Source of the DNA: Nothophaeocryptopus gaeumannii
Lineage: Eukaryota > Ascomycota > Dothideomycetes > Mycosphaerellales > Mycosphaerellaceae
Reading direction: 5' to 3'
NCBI GenBank assembly: GCA_031771865.1
Contig: JASISA010000007.1
Location: 186,001-250,000, forward strand
DNA length: 64,000 bases
In this document: piece by piece, positions 34,028 through 43,343 of the stretch
Layout: each line of letters begins with the position of its first letter
How positions within the stretch are numbered: the first letter of the stretch is position 1
Translations under genes and position numbers: made by a program
The notes under the pieces: model-generated
What the model was told of the DNA's origin: nothing
Seen by the model: only the letters and a program-made list of their open reading frames with translations
Database searches by the model: none

Positions 34028-34520
34028 TCAATTCCCAACAGTCACGAAGACCGGATTCTCCGACCCCGCAACCTCCCATGCAGCACGCTTTTCATGCGAC
34101 TCCAACCCCTCAAAGCACTTATGCCACACCTCAGTCCTGCGCTCCTCGCTCACATGATCTTGAACCATGCTCTCGGCATTCTCAATCACCAAATCGACTT
34201 TTACATTTTTCCAGGTGATGACTCGGCGCCTGCGGCTTTCTGGGCTTTGCTCTATCATCATCAGGCCACCGCAATGGTTGGGCTGCCTGAAATACTCGAA
34301 GATGACGCAGTAGTCTTTGAGCTGTTGAATTTGTCCTAGTCCTTTTCAGTATGTAGATATTAGGGGGGGGGGTAGTTTTGGCGTGGTTCTATACCCGGCT
34401 TCTCGCGTTCAATTTCGGGTGCATACTTCTCGAGGTTTTCGATGAAGCGGTCTCGGGGCTTTGTGAATCAGCAGATTATTCGACGTTTACACACGATACA
34501 CTCACAGGAACTTTTGGCAT
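34028..34520 (-). CDS. Small three-exon hypothetical protein with a 15-nt first exon
   Basis: I assembled exons 34520-34506 (MPKVP), 34458-34395 and 34335-34028. Introns are 47 nt (GTGAGT...CACAAAG) and 59 nt (GTATAG...GACTAG, with CTAAT branch). Every phase closes and the product is 128 residues, ending in TGA. The joined sequence includes RDRFIENLEKYAPEIEREKPG and, across intron 2, GQIQQLKDYCVIFEYFRQP, then RVITWKNVKVDLVIENAESM. It is charged and soluble with no signal peptide. I do not recognise the family. Intron 2 carries a run of ten C (G on the plus strand, 34363-34372). The coding evidence is frame continuity and composition only. Confidence 0.55.
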
Positions 34521-34994
34521 TGTGGAAGCGCTAGTATAGGAAATGACTTGGATGTCAATGGCGACGAAAAGGAGAAGTAAGTAGTAAGTAAACGAGGTAT
34601 CCCTGCTCTGCTACGCGTCCCTACGGCGGACGAGAAACCCAATCGCGAAGAACAACACCAAATCACGTGGAAATTTTGACGCATCCAATTTCCGACGTCC
34701 TGTTGCTTCTCTTCTTCTCCAATTCCACCATCTTTCGTCTCTTCGTATAATCTTTTCTTCATGCGACCGTCTATGTCTTCAGCGCTGTAAGCCATGCGGC
34801 TAAATGTGAAGGACTCCTGCAAAAGACTGGATATAGAATTGGGCCCGCTCCACTTCCTCCGGCGTCTCATCCAGGTCTCGATCACTTTAAGCTATTCTTG
34901 CATTAAGCGGGCAAGGTTGCATATAATCCTCAAACTGGACGACATGAGCTTTGTTTCCAGAGAATCTCTTTTCAGGAACTGCACACTGGGCCGA
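34521..34994. other. Intergenic, no gene seen
   Basis: Upstream region of the 128-residue gene. A minus-strand open stretch at 34502-34885 runs into it but has no ATG with coding-like context. Confidence 0.4.
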
Positions 34995-35474
34995 TCATAC
35001 TGGGCCGAAGCCTCTAATTCCAACCTGCCGATACAGCTGCCAATGCCCATACCTTCTTCGCCATTTCCACTGCACCATGCCCGCTCGTCTAGTGCCTGCA
35101 GGCTGACCAAGGATCTCCACGAGCATGAAGACACTAGCTTGTCCAGCTTGATCGTGCATTTCGACATTCGAGCTTACGATACTGATGTGATAGTGTGGAT
35201 CCTGCGCAGCAAATGAGCGATGTAATGCGAGATAGTCCAGGTATCCTTCGATGTTGGGGTGGGCTTGGTTGTCGGCTTTGAAATCGGAAGCGATAAAGGT
35301 GCGCTGGCTCAGGTCTGTGTAGATGATACGAGAGTTGAGGTCTTGGACGCAGAGCGCGGAAAGGTTCTCGAGTTCGCTTTCGTCTGTGTGTGTGCTTTTC
35401 TCCATGAGCGATCCGTAGTTGATTGTGGGTAGTTTGAGGATTGACAGCGAGTCTTCGGGCTCGTCCACTGCCAT
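34995..35474 (-). CDS. Hypothetical NTF2/SnoaL-like small protein
   Basis: A single exon of 159 residues runs from ATG 35474 to TGA. The layout suggests a SnoaL/NTF2-like fold: an N-terminal helical part (LENLSALCVQDLNSRIIYTD), a central strand-rich part (HYHISIVSSNVEMHDQAG, VFMLVEILG) and the terminal MVQWKWRRRYGHWQLYRQVG, which recalls the last two strands of such domains. This assignment is by resemblance only. The same peptide flavour continues in another frame beyond the stop (FLKRDSLETKLMSSSLRI), so a 3' intron or frameshift cannot be excluded. Confidence 0.45.
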   Translation of the reverse strand: MAVDEPEDSLSILKLPTINYGSLMEKSTHTDESELENLSALCVQDLNSRIIYTDLSQRTFIASDFKADNQAHPNIEGYLDYLALHRSFAAQDPHYHISIVSSNVEMHDQAGQASVFMLVEILGQPAGTRRAGMVQWKWRRRYGHWQLYRQVGIRGFGPV

Positions 35475-36030
35475 CTCTATTACCTCCTCAAATTTGAAGA
35501 TCCGTTTGACAGCAACGAAAGGAGGATATTGGGCCCGGTAGAATAGCGAGAGGCGATGAAATCTCTACATGCACTCGCCGAGCTCCAGAGGCAAAGTATG
35601 AAGGTCAGCGGGATTGTCAGTCGTCTCTTGAGGGCGGCACTAGAGGTCCGATGAGAAACAGAAGAGTATGACAGTCCCGTGCGAGAGTCTTCTTGCTGCT
35701 GGAAGTGAGATCTAACAGCGGCATACCACCTTGGCCAGTTGGCTTGTGGCCGGCCGACTTCACCGCACAGCTTTTCCGCCTCTCGTATGCTTACGTACGC
35801 AGCCCTTAACAGCTGTCTGCACTGTGGTAGATGTTGCTCGAAGACATTGGCAGTAGTGCTAGCACCGATGTGATGGATCGAGAGAAAGGTGTAGGGTGTG
35901 AGGAGTTGGAGAGTGACGTCGACATCGACCGAATTTTGCCGAGCAACGCGTCTCGACGCGTCTCAACTTCATGGCTTGCCACAGACATCATCAGCACATA
36001 TCAACAACATCGCGATGAGCAGGCCCCATT
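35475..36030. other. Divergent promoter region, no gene seen
   Basis: This lies between the NTF2-like gene and the MutL homologue, which are transcribed away from each other. A 67-codon plus frame at 35831-36034 overlaps the MutL start and is probably leader sequence. Confidence 0.4.
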
Positions 36031-38910
36031 ATGAGTATCCAGGCGCTGCCGCAGACGACTGTGCGTGCCCTCGGGGCCACGCAAGTTCTGACTGATCCTG
36101 CAGCCGTCGTAAAGGAGCTGATAGACAACTCTCTCGATGCCAACGCCACATCAATATCGATCGAGATCAGCAGCAACACCGTCGATGTCATCCAAGTCCG
36201 CGACAATGGCCATGGCGTCGCACCCGATGACAGGCCACTTGTGGCAAGGCGGTATTGCACCAGCAAGATCACTCACGATGATGATCTCAGAAATATCGGT
36301 GGATCTTCTCTCGGTTTCCGAGGCGAAGCGCTTGCGAGTGCTGCCGAGCTGAGTGGCTCACTGACCATCAGCACACGGGTTGAAGGCGATCCAGTAGCCA
36401 TGACTATGAAGATCAACCAGAAGGGCGAAGTCACCAGTCAGGACAGGGCATCTCTGCCCGTTGGAACAACTGTCAGGCTCACCGACTTTATCAAGGCCAA
36501 TCCAGTTCGACGGCAAGTGGTACTGAAGAATACGGAGACTTGCCTGAAAAAAATCAAGCATCTTCTACAAGCCTATGCACTTGCTCGACCTCACGTTCGG
36601 CTTTCTTCACGAGTATTGAAGGCGAAGAACAACAAAGGCGACTGGGTTTATGCACCGAAACCGAACGGCAATGCCGAAGATGCGGCCTTCAAAGTCGTCG
36701 GAGCAGCTTGTGCTTCTCAGTGCACATGGTCAGTCATGGAAGGCAGCAGCTTCACCCTTTCAGCTTTCCTTCCTCGTCCAGATGCGGACCCGAGCAAGAT
36801 CAGCAACATTGGTGCATTCATCTCGGTGGATGCTCGTCCTGTATCTTCGATGAGAGGGACGTCCAAACAAATCGTCAAAGTCTTCCGTGAGGCCCTGAAG
36901 AAGGCAGACTCGAAGCTGGGGGACATGAAAGACCCATTTCTGTATCTTGAGATTGGCTGCCCGAGCGGAAGCTATGATGCCAACGTCGAGCCGGCAAAAG
37001 ACGACATACTTTTCGAAGACTCAACAAAAGTGGTTGATCTGGCGAAAGATCTGGTTTCGGCAGTCTATTCACAGAGCACTGGTCCGGCCCAAGACGAAGG
37101 TCCAACAGATGCTGCCTCGCCTAAGAAGCAGTTGCAGCAGGATCAGGACGACTACGCCGCTTCTGTGGAGCAGCCTCCTTCAGGCAGACCAGATCCCGCT
37201 CAACGTGTACGTGATCAGCTTGCAGCTCCAGGAGGCTGCGGCCGTCGTGGAGATACCCCTCTCACGCTCGTGCAAGACGAAGCTGAACATCCGAGACAAG
37301 TCTTCAGGTCCAACATGTATGGTTGTGATGAAGAGGATCTAGATCAGCTTGACGATCGTCCACCAAGCGGTGGTACGGAAGCCGAATACGAGGAGCTGCG
37401 TCAAGCCAGGAATGATATCACAGTGTCCAATCCATGGGTGATGGCGAAGATGAATGCCTCTGTGAGGCGTCCAGCTGTGGCTGCAGAGGATCAAAAGCGT
37501 ATGAGCGAGCGACGTACTGAAGTCGATGAGTACGCGCTGCCAGCCAATGTGCCGAGTTCTCCAATACAGAATGTACAACGACCACGTATTGAGCTAGAAG
37601 GCCTGCCAACCCCTCGACCTTCCTCGCCGTCTCCGCGAGTAGATCGATTTCATCCTTCGCAGCATGTGCCAGATTGGCGGCTTGCTCGAGATGGAAGAGT
37701 CATCGGTTCCTCGGATCTTCCGCCGCCTCAGCCATACACTCCAGTGCCATCGAGCAGAATCGGAAGGCCAGAAGAAGACTTCGATGAGCCGCGACCGAGA
37801 GCTCCGCTTCAGTACGACTATGCGTTGACATCGAACGCTGCGCAAGAGGCCTCTGGGACACCGCTCCATGCGATACCGAACGCTGGTACACGTTCTCGTC
37901 AGAGTTCAAGAAAGCAGCCACAGACTGCTCGGGTCAATCAACCTTTCAAGTCGCCCATGATCGACCAGCCCCAGAAAGAGAACACTTGGTTCGACCATTT
38001 GCAGAACATCGACCGATCTCGCGGCCAACCCAGAAATCGTCGACCCAATTATCAACAGCAAGAAAGCCAACTCGTGACGCAAGGTGAGCTTGGTGATCTA
38101 GCGGAAGATGCAAGACCTCTTACACCTCCACGTCGCAATCGAGACATTCGAGACTTCGTTGGAAGCGGTTCCGGCGACACCGTTGCGTCGATGATCGAGC
38201 GCCGAAATTATGAACAACAGATGCATCGAGAGGCTGTAGCTGAACAGGAGAACAGCGAGGAACCTACATTTCCCGAAGCACGACCACGACGAAGGGCAAG
38301 CTCACTTGGCCGGGACTTCATGCCCGCCAGCGAGCTGATGGGCTTAGAAGAGCGCGTCGGTCTCCTGGGCAAGCCTCCATCTCGCGCTCCAAAACGTCGG
38401 AAGACCAGCGAGCGACGTGCTCTGCAACAACTCGATACCAATGCTCCCGCTGTTGCTGAGGTCGACCTCACTGGGGATGACGGTGCTGAATATCGCCCAA
38501 ATACCAGCAATCGCAAACCTTCACGACGCAAGAGCTCTCACAAGCTCGGACGGCGGAAGTCCTCAAATTTGCCGCTGGAACGTATCCCACCCGGTCAGGA
38601 GCTACATGGTCTCCTGTTCAATCTGCAAATTACTCCGGCCAAGATCTCGCAGGTGACCGGGAAAGTCAACGAAGAGGCGTCTCTACTGGGATGGAATGAA
38701 CCAGCCGTTCCATCTGCGAGAGGATTCAATGCAGCATCGAACCATTTGCCTTCCTTGACCGGCAGCCTGCATCAACTACTCGTCAAAGCTGGAGGTGATT
38801 CCAATGTCACTGGTATGGAGAGCCTGCTTGAGGAAGTCAAGGCCGCATTTGCACGTCGCCTAAGTGAGGATGATGATATCGACAGAGACGACATCTTATC
38901 TTTAGCTTGA
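36031..38910 (+). CDS. MutL-family mismatch repair protein, MLH2/PMS1-like
   Basis: This intronless gene encodes 959 residues from ATG 36031. The N-terminus MSIQALPQTTVRALGATQVL begins a GHKL ATPase domain with motif I VVKELIDNSLDA (about 26-37), motif II RDNGHG (about 57-62) and motif III SSLGFRGEALAS (about 91-102). The MutL transducer domain follows to about residue 340 (GAFISVDARPVSS, PSGSYDANVEPAKDD). The remaining 600 residues are low-complexity, Arg/Ser/Pro-rich, with a final helical segment. I see no DQHAxDE endonuclease motif or recognisable C-terminal dimerisation domain, which points to an MLH2/human-PMS1-like accessory MutL rather than PMS1/PMS2. It acts in the nucleus in heterodimers with MLH1 (family knowledge). 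Confidence 0.85.
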   Translation: MSIQALPQTTVRALGATQVLTDPAAVVKELIDNSLDANATSISIEISSNTVDVIQVRDNGHGVAPDDRPLVARRYCTSKITHDDDLRNIGGSSLGFRGEALASAAELSGSLTISTRVEGDPVAMTMKINQKGEVTSQDRASLPVGTTVRLTDFIKANPVRRQVVLKNTETCLKKIKHLLQAYALARPHVRLSSRVLKAKNNKGDWVYAPKPNGNAEDAAFKVVGAACASQCTWSVMEGSSFTLSAFLPRPDADPSKISNIGAFISVDARPVSSMRGTSKQIVKVFREALKKADSKLGDMKDPFLYLEIGCPSGSYDANVEPAKDDILFEDSTKVVDLAKDLVSAVYSQSTGPAQDEGPTDAASPKKQLQQDQDDYAASVEQPPSGRPDPAQRVRDQLAAPGGCGRRGDTPLTLVQDEAEHPRQVFRSNMYGCDEEDLDQLDDRPPSGGTEAEYEELRQARNDITVSNPWVMAKMNASVRRPAVAAEDQKRMSERRTEVDEYALPANVPSSPIQNVQRPRIELEGLPTPRPSSPSPRVDRFHPSQHVPDWRLARDGRVIGSSDLPPPQPYTPVPSSRIGRPEEDFDEPRPRAPLQYDYALTSNAAQEASGTPLHAIPNAGTRSRQSSRKQPQTARVNQPFKSPMIDQPQKENTWFDHLQNIDRSRGQPRNRRPNYQQQESQLVTQGELGDLAEDARPLTPPRRNRDIRDFVGSGSGDTVASMIERRNYEQQMHREAVAEQENSEEPTFPEARPRRRASSLGRDFMPASELMGLEERVGLLGKPPSRAPKRRKTSERRALQQLDTNAPAVAEVDLTGDDGAEYRPNTSNRKPSRRKSSHKLGRRKSSNLPLERIPPGQELHGLLFNLQITPAKISQVTGKVNEEASLLGWNEPAVPSARGFNAASNHLPSLTGSLHQLLVKAGGDSNVTGMESLLEEVKAAFARRLSEDDDIDRDDILSLA

Positions 38911-39219
38911 TCTCCAGACGATCTGCTGTCCTTTTTCTTTCCATTTCGACGCACATTTGCTCTGTTGAGATTAGCGATGGCGCTGGCGGAATACCTTGCT
39001 TTGCTTTGCTCTGTTTCTGCTCAATGATACCCGAGGCCAGAAGTGGCTTGTTTGCTCAATTGTAGAGCTCATGCTGCAATCATCTTCGCTACGAGTAGCT
39101 TCATACATGTCTGGTACATCTCTACCATCCAAGCCGATTCGATGCTTCCTTCATCCATTTACCCCAAGAACGCCTATCCAGAGGTCATCCAACTCGTCGT
39201 TCGATTCTATGATCTTGAT
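38911..39219. other. Convergent spacer, no gene seen
   Basis: Short spacer between the MutL and TVP38 stop codons. No feature recognised. Confidence 0.5.
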
Positions 39220-40446
39220 CTATCGTTCCCCCCTCTTTCCCTGCCCCAAATAGCCTCCCCCTCTACCCTCGTCATCCGTCTCCCCATCGCCCTCATCAAA
39301 AACATCCCGCACCCTCGCATCCTCATCATCCGTAAACTCATCCCGATACCCATTCCCTCCCTCCAAATCACCCTCATACGTCGAATGCAGACTCACATCA
39401 CTAGGCCTCGCTCTTAAAATATTTACAGCGTCTTGCTCATCCAAGTCATCGATATAATCTGGATCGTCCGGATTCGCACTTCTCCTCCTCCCACCAGATG
39501 TCGCGGCGGTTGTTTCTTCTGCTTCGAGAGTGTGGGCGCGGGCTTTTGTTCGAGCGTAGATGAGGTAGCCTGTCAGGACGCCTAGGGCCATTCCGATGAT
39601 CGCGCTGAGGTAGGAGATGGCTTTTGTTTTGGTGTCCATTTTATCCCCGTTTTCTGCGATGTCTCCCAATCTGCTCCCGACGAAGATGTGCAGGAGAAGT
39701 TTCGGCGAGGCGATGGTCGTCGCTAGCATGAAATTCTGCCATGTTACTGTTGGGATGGTGCTGATAGCTCCGTTCGAGAAGGAGTATGGTAGTGGACAGA
39801 GCCTGATCATAATCAGAAGCTTTAGGCCGTCATGTTTTAGCACTAATGAAAGTGCGGCGAATTGTTTATTCTTCTCCGTCATCTTACTCACGAACGCCTT
39901 TAACACCGTCCTGCTCACGATGAAGCTAGCCGTGCTCCCCACAATCGTCGCCGTGCTCATGATAAACCACCCCTTCATACCAAACACGAATCCCGCTATG
40001 GTGACGAAGGTACTATATCCGATCATCGGCGGGAACGAGACCAAGAATGTCATCAGCCAGAGGATTAGCCATCCTGCCGGCATCTCTCTCCACCTCTTCG
40101 CAGCTGGTGCGAGATATGCGAATATGGCTTCATTATAGACGAGGGCCAGAACCGTTATTATGAAGCTGACGATTCCGAATACCGCTAATGCGACTTGCTG
40201 CAGAAGTGAAAGATGATTCCATATCCGTAACCCGCGGTCTAAGAGTTTCTGTGCGGAGCGTAGCCATTTGTCTTTTACGGTTCGGGGGCGCGTAGCGGAA
40301 TCGATTGATCGCCGTTGCCAGACGGGAGAGTTGGTTGCTCGGCGCGCATTCGAGACAGGGAGAATGGGTTCGTCGTCGTCGTCGTTGTAATCGAGTTGAG
40401 AGGCTGGGGCGCGGGCGGTGGAATCGTAATGTTCTGAGTCGCCCAT
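39220..40446 (-). CDS. TVP38: Golgi membrane protein TVP38 (VTT/DedA family)
   Basis: This intronless gene encodes 408 residues from ATG 40446. An N-terminal acidic tail (YNDDDDEPILPVSN) precedes a membrane segment (VALAVFGIVSFIITVLALVY), the SNARE-associated/VTT core with FPPMIGYSTFVTIAGFVFG and IMIRLCPLPYSFSNGAIS, and two further membrane segments. The (F/Y)xxx(R/K)-type re-entrant motif and LCPLP...NG signature are diagnostic of TVP38/TMEM64 proteins. The acidic C-terminal tail (DDPDYIDDLDEQD) is typical of fungal members. It is located in Golgi/tlg2 vesicles in yeast. The family has scramblase-like DedA folds; its precise role is not settled. Confidence 0.92.
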   Translation of the reverse strand: MGDSEHYDSTARAPASQLDYNDDDDEPILPVSNARRATNSPVWQRRSIDSATRPRTVKDKWLRSAQKLLDRGLRIWNHLSLLQQVALAVFGIVSFIITVLALVYNEAIFAYLAPAAKRWREMPAGWLILWLMTFLVSFPPMIGYSTFVTIAGFVFGMKGWFIMSTATIVGSTASFIVSRTVLKAFVSKMTEKNKQFAALSLVLKHDGLKLLIMIRLCPLPYSFSNGAISTIPTVTWQNFMLATTIASPKLLLHIFVGSRLGDIAENGDKMDTKTKAISYLSAIIGMALGVLTGYLIYARTKARAHTLEAEETTAATSGGRRRSANPDDPDYIDDLDEQDAVNILRARPSDVSLHSTYEGDLEGGNGYRDEFTDDEDARVRDVFDEGDGETDDEGRGGGYLGQGKRGER

Positions 40447-41092
40447 TGTGGTTGTTTATGTTGGCGCCTAGTTGCTCGAGCTCAATGCGATTGTTTGAGG
40501 TGTCTCGGTCGCCGGCGGGACTCGGGAGGGGCTGAGGGAGTGGTAGCAGTGGAAAGTCGATTACGGAGTCATGCGTGGTTCAGATGTTTGTTGTGCTGCG
40601 TTGGGTATGCAGCACAGAGGTGGAGGAGCTGTAGCGGGATGCTGTTGGAACTCCATAGCGCCGCCAGGAACCGCTGACATGATGGATCCAACTCAGAGGC
40701 GAGGTTCTCGTACAGCTGAGCCTCAAACTCTAAAATCTGCCAAACATGCAAGGGCCATACGTCAGCGGCTTGGCAGGCCTGTTCGGCGGCGCAAGTGACT
40801 TCACCTCCTGAAACCTCACTTCAGTCTCTTCAACTTCACCTCCTATCTCTGTCACATGAAAGCTCGATAACTTGCGTCGGAGAGCATCATGTATGGCTCC
40901 TGACTATGCTCACTGACGATCATCACTACAAATATTGGCGTCTCCCCATCTCAAGCCCGATATCGCAAGGCGGGTATGTATCCGCATCGCTAAAAGGTAA
41001 GTCATAACGATGAGACTCCTCCTTATCCATGTGGCTTGTAACAGTCTTCTGCCACCTTCATAAGCCTTCTGGACATTATTCACGATAGGAAA
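40447..41092. other. Divergent promoter region, no gene seen
   Basis: Shared upstream region of TVP38 and the lyase. Short frames only. Confidence 0.5.
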
Positions 41093-42364
41093 ATGCCTGT
41101 CTCGGCCATCGACTCCTTCCTCTTCAAGGACATCTTCGGCACCGCCACAATCCGCGACATCTTTGAAGACAAGCAGTATGTCAACTACTGCGTGAATGTG
41201 GAGGTGTGCCTCGCCCGGGCCCAAGCTACTTGTAAAGTTATTCCAGAAGAGGCCGCGAGGAAGATCACCACGGTAGCTACGACAGCGCATCTGGACCATG
41301 AGCGGCTTGCAAAGGAGACCGAGATAGTCGGTTATCCAATTCTCCCTCTAGTGCGTCAACTCTCAGCAGCATGCGGCGAGGAAGCAGGCGCATACGTCCG
41401 CTGGGGAGCCACTACTCAGGACATCCAAGACACAGCCGCCATTATGCAAATGAAGGCTGGCCTTGTCATCATTGAAGAGAAACTCCGCGCCATCATCAAA
41501 ACTCTTAGCTTCCTCGCAGAGAAACACAAGGACACACCTATGGCTGGCCGCACTCATCTACAACACGCCCTCCCAGTGACTTTTGGCTACAAATGCGCAG
41601 TCTACCTCTCCTCTTCCAACGCCATCTCGAACGTCTCCAACAACTCAAACCCCGCTGTCTACTCGTCCAATTCGGCGGTGCAGCAGGAACTCTTCGGAAT
41701 CGCGGAGATCATCAACTTCCTTGCACTCATCGGTGGGAGTCTGGACAAGCTGGCTACAGATTTCATCGTCATGTCCTCGAATGAGTTTTCAGAAATTTCT
41801 GAGCCATTTGTTCCACATCGAGGTGCTAGCTCCACTATGCCTCAGAAACGCAATCCCATTTCTTGCGAGATCATTCTCGCGGCGTCTAAGATTCTGCGTT
41901 CGAATGCTTCGTTGTGCTTAGATGCTATGATTACCGATTTCGAACGAGCGAGTGGACCCTGGCATCTCGAGTGGGCTGCAGTTCCCGAGTCCTTCGTGAT
42001 GACTGTTGGCGCACTGTCACAAGCCGACCTTGCTCTCTCGGGATTGGTAGTGAATGTAGATCAGATGGAGAAGAATTTGAATTCTACAAGAGGTTTGATC
42101 GTCGCTGAGGCGGTTATGATGGAGCTGGGAAGGACGATTGGAAGACAGAAGGCGCACGACGTTGTTTATGAGGCTTGCAAGGAGACGATTGAGAGCAAAG
42201 AATCCGGGAGAACGTTGTATGAGACCTTGGTGAGGAAGAGAGAGGTCACTGATGTGTTGCGGAGTGAGAAGATCAAAGCTTTGTGCACGCCGGCGAATTA
42301 TATGGGCGTTGCTTCGGTGATGGTTGATGCTGTGCTGGGAGTAAATGGGACGTTGGGTATTTGA
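41093..42364 (+). CDS. CMLE/adenylosuccinate-lyase superfamily protein with misframed segment
   Basis: The open frame of 423 codons runs from ATG 41093 to TGA. It matches bacterial-type 3-carboxy-cis,cis-muconate cycloisomerases: YVRWGATTQDIQDTA, GRTHLQHALPVTFG with the conserved His, and the flexible-loop signature GASSTMPQKRNPI near residues 244-256. Between residues about 174 and 201 the frame gives an odd Ser/Asn-rich stretch, while frame +2 of the same bases (41614-41694) encodes QRHLERLQQLKPRCLLVQF and GGAAGTL, which is what the family has there. The next roughly 35 family residues (up to the HVARD region) are missing before the main frame resumes at GIAEIINFLALIGG. So a one-base loss and a larger deletion cancel each other. 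The ORF is open, but the protein is likely altered or inactive; assembly error is the alternative. Confidence 0.75.
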   Translation: MPVSAIDSFLFKDIFGTATIRDIFEDKQYVNYCVNVEVCLARAQATCKVIPEEAARKITTVATTAHLDHERLAKETEIVGYPILPLVRQLSAACGEEAGAYVRWGATTQDIQDTAAIMQMKAGLVIIEEKLRAIIKTLSFLAEKHKDTPMAGRTHLQHALPVTFGYKCAVYLSSSNAISNVSNNSNPAVYSSNSAVQQELFGIAEIINFLALIGGSLDKLATDFIVMSSNEFSEISEPFVPHRGASSTMPQKRNPISCEIILAASKILRSNASLCLDAMITDFERASGPWHLEWAAVPESFVMTVGALSQADLALSGLVVNVDQMEKNLNSTRGLIVAEAVMMELGRTIGRQKAHDVVYEACKETIESKESGRTLYETLVRKREVTDVLRSEKIKALCTPANYMGVASVMVDAVLGVNGTLGI

Positions 42365-43343
42365 GTACAGTGTTATGAATGGAAATGTGGTGACCGAAAG
42401 CTCCGGGTATTGTAAGTCGAGTGGATCAACGCTGACCTGAGTTGAGACACATATGCCTCCTACTTTCATGGTCTCAAACACGGTGTTCCGCTTGTCCGGT
42501 GCTTTTCAAATCATAATTTCAGTGCTCTTTTGTACGCCATATTCACTCTTCCCTCGATCATTCTTCCAAAGCTGACCACAGTCCCAGGGACGCTCTCTTT
42601 AACAGCTTTCGGTGGCGAGTTCTTCCGTCTGTGGAATTTTTTGATCATCTTGTCTGGTTTCGCCTGAAGCAGTGGCATAAAGAGTCTACGGCAGAAGAAG
42701 TTGCGATCGCTGGAAAGCCGGAGAAAGAGTTCGCTTTGCTGAGGGCTCTTGAGCTTGCTGGGCTGGCGACGGATGTTGGTGATGAAGAGTTCTTCGATCC
42801 CGCTGAGAGGTGACTGCCAGGTTGATCCTGATCCCGTTCACCAGCCTCTCAATTTCGTCGCAGACGAATAAACGTCACTCCCTCGCTAGTGGGTACCGTC
42901 ATCCCTTGCCTGGGGATCTCTCGGCGGTCGAGGAGGCTTGTCTGAACTGATCGGTCGTTAAAATGCTTCTTGAGAGGTGGTAGAAGGCGACATACCCCAT
43001 CTTGATGTGATGTTTGACGGCTGAATGAAGAATGAGTCGGCGAGTGGTGGTAGGTCTTGGTTTGTTTGGAAGATGAAAGGATGATAGCGTAGACTTTCAG
43101 CAAGGACGTTTGTAGGGAGCTGTGATGACTGTCGACGATCGCTTTTATATCGTGCAACGCAGTCACCCGAGAGCTCGGAGCTTCGAGCTACGAGCTACAG
43201 CTCTGGGCCTTCTAGAATTGTATGCTAGCGCAACCAAGACGATCGATCCTATCAAGCGGATGTATCTTCAAGTAGCCAATCAGTATCGTCGTTCTAGGTT
43301 GCATTGTACGTCTTGAAATTAATACTGGTTATCAGCGTTCACC
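42365..43343. other. Convergent spacer with a coding-like fragment
   Basis: A plus-strand open stretch at 42631-42813 (for example EEVAIAGKPEKEFALLRALE) has coding-like composition but no ATG context or domain. It may be a relic. Otherwise empty. Confidence 0.3.

Noticed and set aside
39043..39417. 124-codon plus-strand frame
   Set aside because: Largely antisense to the acidic tail of TVP38; a shadow frame.
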